Below, one piece after another: positions 18,523 through 27,921 of a DNA stretch of 64,000 nucleotides. Source of the stretch: Agarivorans litoreus (GTDB lineage: Bacteria; Pseudomonadota; Gammaproteobacteria; Enterobacterales; Celerinatantimonadaceae). The notes below the pieces were generated by a model. The model had not been told where the DNA came from. It was given only the letters and a program-made list of their open reading frames with translations, and searched no databases. Location: contig NZ_BLPI01000001.1 of the NCBI RefSeq assembly GCF_019649015.1, forward strand, positions 1,073,501 through 1,137,500, given 5' to 3'. Made by a program: the position numbers and the translations under genes. The first letter of the stretch is position 1. Each line of letters opens with the position of its first letter.

Positions 18523-19398
18523 ATGAAACTACCTAACTTTCTGCTGGGTTATAGCGCACTAACGCTGTTACTCCCTACATCTAGCTTTGCAGAAAACTCG
18601 CCACAGTCCGAGAATAACGGCGAGCAATACCAAGCTATGTTCCCTATTTGGGCACAAGAAGCCATAGACTTAGGCCATAAACTACCCAAACCTTATGGCT
18701 TTAGCATCAACTACATGAGCATGTCGCAACCGTTAATTGTGGATAGCGTGGCCTTCTCTGGCCTAGGTAGCGCCATCGACAAACTAGTAGGCGTTAGCGG
18801 TAGCCAAGCTATTCAAGACTCAGAAACTCTTACTTTGCGTGGCGATGTTTGGGTGCTGCCCTTTTTAAATGTGTATGGTGTATTAGGCCAAACCAAAGGC
18901 AGCAGTGTCGCCAACGTGCAAGTAAATCTTGCCGGCACACCAGTGGGTGATCCGTTTGACTTTAGCTTACATTTCAGCGGCGTGACTTACGGTGCTGGTA
19001 CCACTTTAGTGGGCGGCATAGGCAACTGGTTTGCTCTGCTTGATGTTAACTACACCAATACCGATCTCGATATTTTAGACGGAGAAATCAGCACCATTGT
19101 AGTTACGCCACGAGCAGGTTACCGCTGGGAAGTAGGCGGGCGTGATATTCAAGTTTGGGGCGGCGCGATGTACCAAAACGTTGAGCAAACCTTTAGCGGC
19201 AACCTTAACGATATTGGAATTAACCTTCCGCCGCCGCTGCCTAGTGGCGGTAAATTTGTGGTAGACCAACACCTAGAAGAAAAATGGAATGGGTTGATTG
19301 GCGGGCAAGTGTCACTCACCGACAATGTAGACGCACTGCTCGAAGTCGGCTTTGGCACCCGTAGCAGCTTTATGCTTGGTCTGGGTTACCGCTTCTAA
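18523..19398 (+). CDS. predicted outer-membrane beta-barrel protein
   Basis: 291 residues from the ATG at 18523, chosen because it gives a clean signal peptide (MKLPNFLLGYSALTLLLPTS, cleavage after SFA); in-frame GTG/ATG starts lie up to 57 bases upstream. The mature protein shows alternating aromatic/Gly strands (TLRGDVWVLPFLNVYGVLGQ, ITPRAGYRWEVGG-like, SFMLGLGYRF), and ends in Phe, typical of BAM substrates. It heads a four-gene set in which successive genes overlap by one, four and eight bases, so the proteins are likely made together. The specific role is unknown. Confidence 0.65.
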   Translation: MKLPNFLLGYSALTLLLPTSSFAENSPQSENNGEQYQAMFPIWAQEAIDLGHKLPKPYGFSINYMSMSQPLIVDSVAFSGLGSAIDKLVGVSGSQAIQDSETLTLRGDVWVLPFLNVYGVLGQTKGSSVANVQVNLAGTPVGDPFDFSLHFSGVTYGAGTTLVGGIGNWFALLDVNYTNTDLDILDGEISTIVVTPRAGYRWEVGGRDIQVWGGAMYQNVEQTFSGNLNDIGINLPPPLPSGGKFVVDQHLEEKWNGLIGGQVSLTDNVDALLEVGFGTRSSFMLGLGYRF

Positions 19399-20327
19399 TG
19401 CGCATAGTGAGTTTTTTTTCGCGCAGGCTGCTTGGCTTGGCTTTACTATTGAGCTTAAGTGGCTGTTCGGCCCTAGCGGTTAAAGAACAGTTAGATGCCA
19501 AGCAACTGCAAAAGGCGCAATTTACCGAAAGTGAATTCAATTTGGCCGAAGGTGGCCAGCTGCGTTACTGGGTGGGTGGTCAAGGTGAGCCCTTAGTATT
19601 ACTGCATGGTTTTGGTGGTACTGCCACCACTACCTGGCTACCAGTGATGCTAGAGCTAAGCCAGCACTATCGAGTAATCGCCCCAGACTTAGCCTGGTTT
19701 GGAGACTCTTACAGCGAGGGCGCAGCCAACATTAGCACCCAACGTGAAGCGGTTAATCAACTCTTAGCGCAATTGCGTGTAGAGCAATTTAACTTGGTAG
19801 GCATCTCCTATGGGGGTTTAGTTGCCTATGACATGATGGCCCAGCAAACAGGCATTAAAAAAGCGGTAATACTCTCTAGCCCAGGCACCTTTATTAGTGA
19901 CCAAGAGCTGCTTGAACTTAGTCAGCGTTTTGAGCGAGAGCAGCCAGCCGATATTTTTGTACCCGAAAATCGCCAACAAATGCGCCACTTGCTAAAGGGC
20001 GTATTTAGTCATTTTCCACCGCTGCCCCATGCAATAGATCAGCAAATCTATCAGCGCTACTTTGCTCTTTGGCAGGCTCAGAAACGCCAACTCATTGAAA
20101 CTTTGCCCGAGTACCGCGACCAACTGACACCAAAGGTTGAGCCACGAAAAATGCCGCCAACCCTAATTATTTGGGGAGAAAACGATCAGGTATTTGAATT
20201 AACCCAAGGCGAACAGCTGGCACGCTATTTAAATGCACCAATGATGGTAATCCCTAATGCTCCTCACAACATTAGCAACGAACACCCCAACACTGTTAGC
20301 CAAGCAATAGTGCTTTTTATTGAATGA
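19398..20327 (+). CDS. alpha/beta-hydrolase fold lipoprotein
   Basis: 309 residues. A lipoprotein signal (LLSLSGCSA, lipidated Cys near residue 23) is followed by an alpha/beta-hydrolase domain: oxyanion region LLHGFGGTATTTW, nucleophile elbow GISYGG (Ser about residue 137), likely acid in IIWGENDQVF and catalytic His in PNAPHNISNEHP. The complete triad suggests an active esterase or lipase anchored in the envelope. It shares one base with the previous stop (TAATG). The substrate is not known; neighbours suggest a lipid or cell-envelope ester. Confidence 0.8.
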   Translation: MRIVSFFSRRLLGLALLLSLSGCSALAVKEQLDAKQLQKAQFTESEFNLAEGGQLRYWVGGQGEPLVLLHGFGGTATTTWLPVMLELSQHYRVIAPDLAWFGDSYSEGAANISTQREAVNQLLAQLRVEQFNLVGISYGGLVAYDMMAQQTGIKKAVILSSPGTFISDQELLELSQRFEREQPADIFVPENRQQMRHLLKGVFSHFPPLPHAIDQQIYQRYFALWQAQKRQLIETLPEYRDQLTPKVEPRKMPPTLIIWGENDQVFELTQGEQLARYLNAPMMVIPNAPHNISNEHPNTVSQAIVLFIE

Positions 20328-21634
20328 GAACTATGACTTTATCCAACATCTACAAAATACTAAGCAACCGCCAGCTACTCGGGAAATTGAGTGTATTGGC
20401 AGTGACTAGCTTGCTAAGTGCCTGTTCCAGCAATAATTGGCAAACCCGTAACCAGCCAACAGTTGAGGCGGTGCAAAGTGCGCTAAGCGAACAACCCGAC
20501 TTGCAGCTACTTAGCCAACAAACCCCGCAACAATTTAGCCTCGCCAGAATGCCTGAAGACGTAAGACCTTGCTGCGCTTTTGGCAATGCCCATAAGGTTA
20601 AAGTAGGCAGCATACAAGTTCCCTTTTTTCGCTATGCCAATACCTTATCGCTGGATGAAATCGGCCCACACGCTTATGAAGCGGGCACTTGGAGCTTTCA
20701 ACGTGGCGAGCCTAAAGGTCGCCGCAGCGGCGAAAACAATGGCCAACTTTATACCTTACGTGGTGGCTTTATCGATTTAGCCCATGTTCGCGATACTGCC
20801 GACAACACAGTGGCTTTGTTTCAGCGCATTTATCCACAGTTAGGCCAAGCATTTACCATTGAGCTACCCGCGGAAATTGGCCCCAGAGAAATTCGCATTA
20901 AAGCCTTTAAGGTTGAGCATTTAAGTCACCAGCAACGCTGGGAGTTAGCCGCGCAATTAGCAGCGAGAATGGCTTATTCAATGGCCGAAGCACACGAAAT
21001 TGCCCAATGGCATGGCTACCGTAGCTGGCGCCCATGGTCTGAAGAAGTATCGGCCTATTCACCAGAAGATCTTTACTCAAACATGTTAGGCGCAAAAATT
21101 GGTTTGGCCTTGGTGGTAAATAACTTAAGTATGACCAGAGAGCTCTATAACCAGCACATGAGCCAATGGTTAAGCGCATCTATTGCGCAATTAGAGCCAG
21201 TATCAAAGCAGCAAACTAACGCACTGTTTGATGCCATAGACGGCCATTGGTGGGATTCAAATCAAGCGCTACCCAGTAAGTTTATGCTACTAAAACGCCA
21301 TTATCGCTTAGGCAAAGAACAGCATCCTTACTTAGTGCCGGAGCATCTTGCTCAGCAAGATCTTAGCTGGCCATTGCTTGAGCCGCTGTTTGCCAAAACA
21401 CCTAGCCCTATGCCACTTTCGCTGCCCGCGATTGTTCATGGCATCGATATGAGCGGCGTTGCCCAACAATGGTTAGAAGTCGCCCCCAAGTACCAAGCAA
21501 ACTTTAGCCATGTGCCTAAGCACCTTTGGCAAAACGGTTTTAGCAATCGTAAGTTTTTAGCGATAACTCACTACAACCAACTACAAGACGAAATAGAGCT
21601 ACAAGCCCATATTGGTAAGCACTTAAATGATTAA
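20324..21634 (+). CDS. DUF4056 lipoprotein
   Basis: 436 residues with a lipobox (LLSAC, Cys near residue 34). The segments MPEDVRPCCAFGNAHKVKVG and LYTLRGGFIDLAHVRDTADN (about residue 145-165) are typical of DUF4056. A conserved H-x-x-D and a later HEIAQWHGYRSW are candidates for a metal or catalytic site, though no activity is established for the family. It starts four bases before the hydrolase stop. An internal ATG three codons in (20333) is an alternative start. Confidence 0.75.
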   Translation: MRTMTLSNIYKILSNRQLLGKLSVLAVTSLLSACSSNNWQTRNQPTVEAVQSALSEQPDLQLLSQQTPQQFSLARMPEDVRPCCAFGNAHKVKVGSIQVPFFRYANTLSLDEIGPHAYEAGTWSFQRGEPKGRRSGENNGQLYTLRGGFIDLAHVRDTADNTVALFQRIYPQLGQAFTIELPAEIGPREIRIKAFKVEHLSHQQRWELAAQLAARMAYSMAEAHEIAQWHGYRSWRPWSEEVSAYSPEDLYSNMLGAKIGLALVVNNLSMTRELYNQHMSQWLSASIAQLEPVSKQQTNALFDAIDGHWWDSNQALPSKFMLLKRHYRLGKEQHPYLVPEHLAQQDLSWPLLEPLFAKTPSPMPLSLPAIVHGIDMSGVAQQWLEVAPKYQANFSHVPKHLWQNGFSNRKFLAITHYNQLQDEIELQAHIGKHLND

Positions 21635-22778
21635 ACTGGTTTACTTTATTGCCGCTGTAAGCGGCGGGGCCTTGGCTTCAACAGATTTAGCCGAACAGCA
21701 GCAAAGCCAAACCGATGGCAGCTTTATCGATAACATTCTAGAAAAGCTAGGCGCCGACGGCGGTTACGATAGCAGTAAAGCCATCGACTTTAGCGTACTG
21801 CCGGGGCCATTTTATAACCCAGAACTATCCTTAGGTGTGGGCGTATCGGCCATTGGTTTGTACCAAATAGATGAAAACGACCAAGTAAGCCAAACCTCTT
21901 CTTTGGTGATTAACGGCTTTGCTTCGATTAATGGCTCAATCGGCATGACCATCGACAATCGCAGCTTTTTCAAAGAAGACCAGTGGCGCCTTTATGTTGA
22001 TGCTGATATCGCCGACGCTCCCGATGTATTCTACGGAGTGGGATACCAGCAAAACCACCAAGACAATAACCGGGTTAATTTTAATCATCGGCAACTGTCG
22101 TTACGCCCAATGCTACTTGGTCGCGTGGCTGACTCAGCCTTTATTGGCGCAGGCTTTGACTTTAGCTACGCGAAAGCCAGCGAGATCGACCCAGCCCAAA
22201 GCGAAGTAGATAGCAGCATTCTTGAATCCAGCGCTAGTGCTGTGGGCCTAACCCTCCAAGCGAACTACGACACCCGAGACGTGGTACGTAACCCCTATGA
22301 AGGAAGATTATTGCAACTAGATGCTGGCTGGTACCACCCGCATATTGGTAGCAACGATAGCTTTCAAACCCTTAGCTTTAATTACAGCGAGTATTACCGT
22401 TTAGGCCCGCGAGATAGTGTGCTTGCTTGGCAATATAAAAGCCGCTTTAGCTATGGTGATGTGCCTTGGCACATGCTGTCTACCCTTGGTGGTGGATCGG
22501 CCCTACGTGGCTATACCACAGGCCGATATCGTGACAAACAAATGATGATGAGCCAAGTAGAGTATCGCTGGGACTTACCCAGACGGCACGGCTTAGTGTT
22601 TTGGCTAGGGGCTGGCGCGGTAGCGCCTACATTGGGTGAATTTAGCAGCCAAGAAATACTGCCCAACGCCGGCTTTGGCTACCGCTTTGAAGTAAAAAGC
22701 CGAGTGAACTTGCGCTTAGACATGGGCTTTGGTGATGGTGAAAGCGGCTTCTACTTTAATGTAGATGAGGCTTTTTAA
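21627..22778 (+). CDS. BamA/TamA-like outer-membrane barrel (surface antigen D15 type)
   Basis: 383 residues with a signal peptide and no POTRA repeats; almost the whole protein is barrel. YDTRDVVRNPYEGRLLQLDA (near residue 215) and the later LGGGSALRGYTTGRYRDKQM match the Omp85 strand and conserved (V/I)RGY-type motif (here LRGY) of the barrel loop 6. Short Omp85 members without POTRA domains can move lipid or protein across the outer membrane. The gene at 49092-50244 looks like a paralogue. It is the last gene of the four-gene envelope operon. Confidence 0.8.
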   Translation: MIKLVYFIAAVSGGALASTDLAEQQQSQTDGSFIDNILEKLGADGGYDSSKAIDFSVLPGPFYNPELSLGVGVSAIGLYQIDENDQVSQTSSLVINGFASINGSIGMTIDNRSFFKEDQWRLYVDADIADAPDVFYGVGYQQNHQDNNRVNFNHRQLSLRPMLLGRVADSAFIGAGFDFSYAKASEIDPAQSEVDSSILESSASAVGLTLQANYDTRDVVRNPYEGRLLQLDAGWYHPHIGSNDSFQTLSFNYSEYYRLGPRDSVLAWQYKSRFSYGDVPWHMLSTLGGGSALRGYTTGRYRDKQMMMSQVEYRWDLPRRHGLVFWLGAGAVAPTLGEFSSQEILPNAGFGYRFEVKSRVNLRLDMGFGDGESGFYFNVDEAF

Positions 22779-22816
22779 ACCATAAAGGCATAACCGCAAA
22801 CTATTTACGATTAGGA

Positions 22817-22838
22817 ATTGCTTTGCATTTGGTATAAT
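22817..22838 (+). promoter_or_regulatory. putative sigma-70 promoter of ribA
   Basis: A perfect TATAAT at 22833-22838, preceded by TG to form an extended -10, with a weak -35 (TTAGGA) 16 bases upstream. It lies about 50 bases before the ribA start. Confidence 0.5.
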
Positions 22839-22888
22839 GAATTTATACACTTCGCCCTCGCCATAAGCTGTAGTAATGGAGCGCTTAA

Positions 22889-23524
22889 ATGAAATCAGCA
22901 GAAAAACTAAGTAGTATTCGCACTCGCGTCCCCTTTCAGGTGGGCCGACGTAGCGATATTCCTGCTGAAATGCTCTCATTTACCAACCTAAACAGCGACA
23001 AAGAGCACGTTGCTTTGGTATTTAAAAATGCCGATAACCAACAAACTACCCCTTTAGTGCGGATCCATTCAGAATGCCTAACCGGCGACGTATTTGGCTC
23101 ATCTCGCTGTGATTGTGGCGAACAACTAAACGAAGCTATCGAAAAAATGGCTGAGCAAGGCGGCATCATTTTATATATGCGCCAAGAAGGCCGTGGCATT
23201 GGTTTGTACAACAAGCTAGATGCTTATGAATTACAGATTAAAGGCGTAGATACTTATTCGGCGAACAATCAATTGGGCTTTGATGATGATTTACGCGACT
23301 TTAGTGAAGCTGCACAAATGCTTAAAGCAATGGGGGTGTCGGAATTAAAGTTACTTAGCAATAACCCCAAAAAACAAGCCGCTTTAGAGCAAAATGGTAT
23401 TGCAGTAAAAGAGCTGCAAAGCACCGGTGTATATCGAAAAGTAGATAACCATTACTACTTAGAAACCAAAGCCAGCCGCGGCAAACACCGCTTAAAGCTT
23501 ACCAAAGACATGCAACCTTCTTAA
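22889..23524 (+). CDS. ribA: GTP cyclohydrolase II
   Basis: 211 residues. The zinc site is visible as [18 protein letters not shown], with three Cys ligands. [20 protein letters not shown] is the GTP-binding/catalytic segment, and [12 protein letters not shown] the guanine-binding end. It opens GTP to the pyrimidine precursor of riboflavin in the cytosol. The N-terminus ([20 protein letters not shown]) is the longer version seen in Vibrio-like RibA. It is a stand-alone protein without the RibB domain, and a single gene with its own promoter. Confidence 0.95.
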   Translation: MKSAEKLSSIRTRVPFQVGRRSDIPAEMLSFTNLNSDKEHVALVFKNADNQQTTPLVRIHSECLTGDVFGSSRCDCGEQLNEAIEKMAEQGGIILYMRQEGRGIGLYNKLDAYELQIKGVDTYSANNQLGFDDDLRDFSEAAQMLKAMGVSELKLLSNNPKKQAALEQNGIAVKELQSTGVYRKVDNHYYLETKASRGKHRLKLTKDMQPS

Positions 23525-23631
23525 AAAGCGCAATAATCTATAAAAACAACTAAGGCCGCGCAATAATCTGAAATACTTCCTAGCGACCACCTGAGACACT
23601 ACGCTTTTAGTGACACCAGCAGGAGGCTGTA

Positions 23632-24540
23632 ATGATAGGCTTTATTTATTTCGCAACCGTGTTTATATGGGGCACCACTTGGTTAGCCATTGCCTATCAA
23701 ATTGGCGACGTGCCGATTGCCAACTCTATCATGTACCGCTTTGCCCTTGCCTCCTTGGTATTAGTGCTGTTTCTGCTTATTACTAAGCGCTTACAAAAGC
23801 TTAGCTTAAAACAACATGGCAGCTGCTTATTGCTAGGTTTATGTTTGTTTAGCTGTAACTTTATGTTGTTTTACCATGCCGCCCAGTACATCCCAAGTGG
23901 GCTAATTTCTATCGTATTCTCCATCGCAACCATTATGAATATGGGCAATAGCTGGCTGTTTCACGGTCAAAGACCCAGCATGCGTTTAATCAGTGGAGGC
24001 ATATTGGGAATAAGCGGCATTATTCTGTTGTTTTACCCCGATATCAGCCATAGCGAAACCGCCAGCCAACAGTTGCTTGGTCTAGTAATGGCGCTAGCAG
24101 GGACCTACTGTTTCTCGCTGGGTAACATGCTTTCGGCCAAACAACAAAAACAAGGTTTATCGGTACTCTCTGTTAACGCTTATGGCATGGCTTATGGCGC
24201 AGCACTGCTATTAGTTTGGAGCTTATTAAGTGGCCTAGAGTTTGGTTTTAGCACCGAGCCTCTGTACTTAGGTAGTTTGATATATCTGGCGATAATTGGC
24301 TCGGTTTTAGGCTTTAGCTTTTATTTGGTATTAGTCGGGAAATTAGGCCCGCAAAAAGCCGCCTATGCCACAGTGCTTTTTCCGGTAGTAGCGCTAGGTT
24401 TATCAACCGTTTTCGAAGGCTATCAATGGACATTAGTAAGCTTAAGCGGCGTAGCAATAGTGTTACTTGGCAATTTGCTGGTATTTACCAAAGCCAGCCC
24501 ATGGCAAAAGTTGCGCTTAAAGCTCGCTAAAGTTGAATGA
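23632..24540 (+). CDS. EamA/DMT-superfamily transporter
   Basis: 302 residues with ten predicted membrane segments in two five-segment repeats. The opening FIYFATVFIWGTTWLAIAYQ and the pattern of the second repeat match the drug/metabolite transporter superfamily. Such proteins usually export metabolites or amino acids, but the substrate is unknown. A strong ribosome site (GGAGG) precedes the ATG at 23632. Confidence 0.88.
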   Translation: MIGFIYFATVFIWGTTWLAIAYQIGDVPIANSIMYRFALASLVLVLFLLITKRLQKLSLKQHGSCLLLGLCLFSCNFMLFYHAAQYIPSGLISIVFSIATIMNMGNSWLFHGQRPSMRLISGGILGISGIILLFYPDISHSETASQQLLGLVMALAGTYCFSLGNMLSAKQQKQGLSVLSVNAYGMAYGAALLLVWSLLSGLEFGFSTEPLYLGSLIYLAIIGSVLGFSFYLVLVGKLGPQKAAYATVLFPVVALGLSTVFEGYQWTLVSLSGVAIVLLGNLLVFTKASPWQKLRLKLAKVE

Positions 24541-24680
24541 AAGAACAACATTTTTGAGCATCCCTGCACTTCAGTAAGATGCAAATGTGAGCATTAGCAA
24601 AATACACCAATAGTAATATTAATTATCACTTACAAGTTGTTCTATACTGAGTAAGTTATTAATTTGCAAGGATAGCGTTC

Positions 24681-26726
24681 ATGCTCAAATCTATATCGAT
24701 TCGTAAAAAACTGTTTGTTCTTCCTTTACTGCTAGCAGCAGCAATGATGGGTGAAGTAATCCTTGTGACAAGCTCTTTACAACAGAATCACGATGACGCA
24801 CAAATTGTCAATATTGCTGGTCGCCAACGCATGCTAACTAAGAAGTTCTCGGCAGAAGAACTTTATCGAAGCAAGCTCCAAGACCAGCAATTCCCGGCAA
24901 TTCTCAATGCAGATAAAACCGTAAAGCTTTACGAAGCGTCATTGAATGCTTTAATAAACGGCGGCCAAACCTACGCCGACTTAGGCCTTAAAAAAACCAT
25001 CAACTTACCACAGCCTAGTTATCAACCATTTGTTGAACAGCTCCGCCAAGTTGAACAATTATGGAAGCAGCAACTTAGCGCCGCTGCCAAGCTAGAAGCC
25101 GATCCTTCTGGTGCCAATGCCAATGCCTTTTTAGAAATTAACCACAAAAGCATGGCAGCCATGAACAAAGCGGTGCTCATCTATGCCGACTATGCCGAGC
25201 TTAAGCTAAATACCCTAGTAAACAACAGTATTGGCCTCGCAGTAATCATGGTATTGCTAGCCTCATTAGCGGCATGGTTGGTGATAAGAGATACCACTCA
25301 ACCGATTAACTTACTGGTGGCAATTAGCCGTAAAATTAGCCGTGGTGACTTAAGATCGTCGTCCGAACTGACCGAAATTATCAGCAAAAACGAAATAGGC
25401 ATGCTCGCTCACCACATTGAGTTAATGCGTGAATCGCTACAAGAAGCATTAAATGAGATTCAGCAGGCCGCTAGCAGCATTAGCTTGTCGTCAAACCAAG
25501 TATCGGAATTGTCCAGTCAAATTAGCTCGGCAAACCGCAATGAGCAACAACGCTTTAGTAACATGTATGAAAACTCACAAACCCTCGAACAATCTACAGA
25601 ACGTCTGAGCGAGATAGCTGCAGAAACCCTCACCATGGTGACTCAATGTAACCAGCTATCAACTAACGCTTCGAAGCTGGTCAGTGAAAACATCACCATG
25701 ATGACCACCACCTCAGAAGAAACAGTAAAAGCCAGCAGCTTTATTCAAGACCTAAGCAACACTGCTGAACAGGTATATGGCATTGTTGATGCTATTCGCG
25801 CCATTTCCGAGCAAACCAACCTATTGGCCTTAAATGCTGCCATTGAAGCAGCCCGCGCCGGCGAACAAGGCCGCGGCTTTGCAGTAGTGGCCGACGAAGT
25901 ACGTAGCCTTGCAGCCCGGACGGGGAGCTCAACTAATGAAATAGCCAAGCTAATTACCCAACTTACCGAAGGTGTGCAGCAGGTAGTAAACAGCATGGGA
26001 GAGGTAACAGAAAAGGTTGAACAAAGCCGCGAAACCTCAAAGCAAACCGAGCAAGGCATTTTGCAAGTTACCGATAAAATTCAATTGGTGGCGCAAGCGC
26101 AACAGAGCATTGATGAGCAAGTTGACAGACAAAATCAACAACTAGATATTTTGAAGGAAACCCAAGAGGAGCTGCAGAAAATCATCGAAGAAAGCCACAA
26201 TAAGTCAGAGACCTCATCACTGGTTGCGGGACAATTGGCGAAAGTGTCGAGTAATGTCACCGACCTATTACAACGCTTTTCTATCGAGGCCTCACTCAAA
26301 GCCGAAACCAAGGATGAGGGCTGTAAACGCCATCACCCGCGCGTGCCAACCGGCCTGCATTTTTCGCTAAGCCAAGGCCGACTTCAAGCACAAGGGCTAA
26401 CCAAAGATATTAGTATGGGTGGCGTAAAACTTATGGTGCCGGGCAGTATGCAGCTAAACAGTAAGCAAGCAATTGTGCTTAACTTGGCTTATCTGCACAA
26501 AGGTAGTAACAAGCAGTTTGATATCGCTGGTCAAATAATTGATGAAACCAAGGATGAAACAGGTAAAACCCAGCTACACCTCCGCTTTGAACAGCCCACC
26601 CCCCAACAACACAAAGCTTTGGAAGAGATTTTTGAGGAGCACGGTTTACAAAGCAGCTTTAATGGTAAAACAACACAAAAACCCTATTTAGACCCGCATA
26701 CCAATGCGGTGCAATATAGCTCATAG
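24681..26726 (+). CDS. chemoreceptor with PilJ-type sensor and C-terminal PilZ domain
   Basis: 681 residues. TM1 at about 12-32; a periplasmic PilJ-type region whose hallmark [13 protein letters not shown] lies near residue 44; TM2 at about 183-203; HAMP to about 260; the MCP signalling domain with tip [20 protein letters not shown] near 374. A PilZ domain occupies about 548-650 and carries both cyclic-di-GMP motifs: RHHPR (RxxxR) and DISMGG (DxSxxG). The protein could therefore join chemotaxis signalling to cyclic-di-GMP. It has its own terminator and no che genes nearby. Confidence 0.92.
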   Translation: MLKSISIRKKLFVLPLLLAAAMMGEVILVTSSLQQNHDDAQIVNIAGRQRMLTKKFSAEELYRSKLQDQQFPAILNADKTVKLYEASLNALINGGQTYADLGLKKTINLPQPSYQPFVEQLRQVEQLWKQQLSAAAKLEADPSGANANAFLEINHKSMAAMNKAVLIYADYAELKLNTLVNNSIGLAVIMVLLASLAAWLVIRDTTQPINLLVAISRKISRGDLRSSSELTEIISKNEIGMLAHHIELMRESLQEALNEIQQAASSISLSSNQVSELSSQISSANRNEQQRFSNMYENSQTLEQSTERLSEIAAETLTMVTQCNQLSTNASKLVSENITMMTTTSEETVKASSFIQDLSNTAEQVYGIVDAIRAISEQTNLLALNAAIEAARAGEQGRGFAVVADEVRSLAARTGSSTNEIAKLITQLTEGVQQVVNSMGEVTEKVEQSRETSKQTEQGILQVTDKIQLVAQAQQSIDEQVDRQNQQLDILKETQEELQKIIEESHNKSETSSLVAGQLAKVSSNVTDLLQRFSIEASLKAETKDEGCKRHHPRVPTGLHFSLSQGRLQAQGLTKDISMGGVKLMVPGSMQLNSKQAIVLNLAYLHKGSNKQFDIAGQIIDETKDETGKTQLHLRFEQPTPQQHKALEEIFEEHGLQSSFNGKTTQKPYLDPHTNAVQYSS

Positions 26727-26755
26727 CAAGGTTCTCATAGCTAAGAGCTAGAAAC

Positions 26756-26799
26756 AAAAAGCCAAGCCTTACTGTAAATAGTAATGGGCTTGGCTTTTT
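26756..26799. terminator. bidirectional Rho-independent terminator
   Basis: A perfect 13-base stem, AAAAAGCCAAGCC against GGCTTGGCTTTTT, between the MCP-PilZ gene and the convergent DUF1513 gene. T tracts exist on both strands, so it can end both transcripts. Confidence 0.9.
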
Positions 26800-26814
26800 C
26801 ACATCTTAGGGAGT

Positions 26815-27921
26815 CTACAGCGCTAAAACACTTAAGTGGTTATCCCACTGCCAAGCGGTTTGTTGGCGCTGCAGTTTATTGCTTGGCTGAATAAGCTGGC
26901 CTTGTCCGGTTGAGGCGAACCACGAATGTTGACTAGCAGCTAAGCCGCACACATCGTCAATTTGCATGAGTTGCTCAAGCTCTCGGCTTTGTTCTGACCA
27001 TACAGCCAACTTAGCACCGCGTGGAGAACTGGCGATAAGCTTGCCATTGCTGCTTACTATGCTGCCAATATATTGGTTAAACAAAGCCCAGTAATCGGCA
27101 TCAGCATCCAGCGCTTGGCATTGCTGATTGCCTTTGTGGGAGTATATGAGCGACGCAACTTCTTGCTCAGGGTTTTGTCCTTGGCAAGCTAACCACAGGG
27201 TATCGCTGGCTTTAGAATAACTGAGATGGCGAATACTTAACTGCGGGTTGTTGAGTTCTCGGCGTTGCAGCAGTTTTCCGCTTCGGCTATCCAAATACAA
27301 TAGAGCTGGCTGCATGCTATCGAGATTAAGTTTTTCTCGCCCTCGAGTATGAATGCCACCCACCGCAACCACCAAACGCTGCTGCGGCAATACCAGCAAT
27401 TGATGAGGCCCCAAGCCTCCCAGTGGCCATTGTTCGCTTAACTGCCACTGAGTTCCCAGTTTACCGAAGACCAGCACGACGCCTTCGCTAGTGGCACTAA
27501 TTCCAGCTGTAACATAAAGCTGTGTGGCATCTTCCGAAAAAACCGCATGCCCAAAAAAGTGCATACCTTGTGGCGGTGAAAGCTGTTGAATCACCTCACC
27601 AGACTCTGGCGAAAACAACATAATGTATTTGCCCGGTCGGCGAGCTACACAAGCGGCTAGAGCCTGCTTAGGTTTAGCTAATGCAACATAGTGCCCCCGA
27701 GCAGGCAAAGCTAACTGGTAACGCAGTTCGCCTTGTATATTCATGGCTGCGACATAGTGTTTATTTGCTTGCGTGGCACAAGCAATCAGCAAACTTTGCG
27801 GGCTTAGGTCGGGCTCATTGCTTAAGCCTTTTGCTAAGGCGGGTAAGCTTAAGCAACTAGCCGAAGCCCCAAAACCCAGCAGCTGAAATAGCACCTGTCG
27901 GCGAGTAAACTTAGTCGCCAT
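26815..27921 (-). CDS. DUF1513 protein, predicted Tat substrate
   Basis: 368 residues. TRRQVLFQLLGFGASA near residue 6 is a twin-arginine signal, so the protein is likely folded before export to the periplasm. The rest is a beta-propeller-like repeat (for example SLLIACATQANKHYVAAMNI and LSPPQGMHFFGHAVFSEDAT). DUF1513 proteins are usually encoded beside imelysins and di-haem cytochromes in iron-regulated operons, as here; the molecular role is not settled. It overlaps the imelysin gene upstream by eleven bases. Confidence 0.85.
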   Translation of the reverse strand: MATKFTRRQVLFQLLGFGASASCLSLPALAKGLSNEPDLSPQSLLIACATQANKHYVAAMNIQGELRYQLALPARGHYVALAKPKQALAACVARRPGKYIMLFSPESGEVIQQLSPPQGMHFFGHAVFSEDATQLYVTAGISATSEGVVLVFGKLGTQWQLSEQWPLGGLGPHQLLVLPQQRLVVAVGGIHTRGREKLNLDSMQPALLYLDSRSGKLLQRRELNNPQLSIRHLSYSKASDTLWLACQGQNPEQEVASLIYSHKGNQQCQALDADADYWALFNQYIGSIVSSNGKLIASSPRGAKLAVWSEQSRELEQLMQIDDVCGLAASQHSWFASTGQGQLIQPSNKLQRQQTAWQWDNHLSVLAL

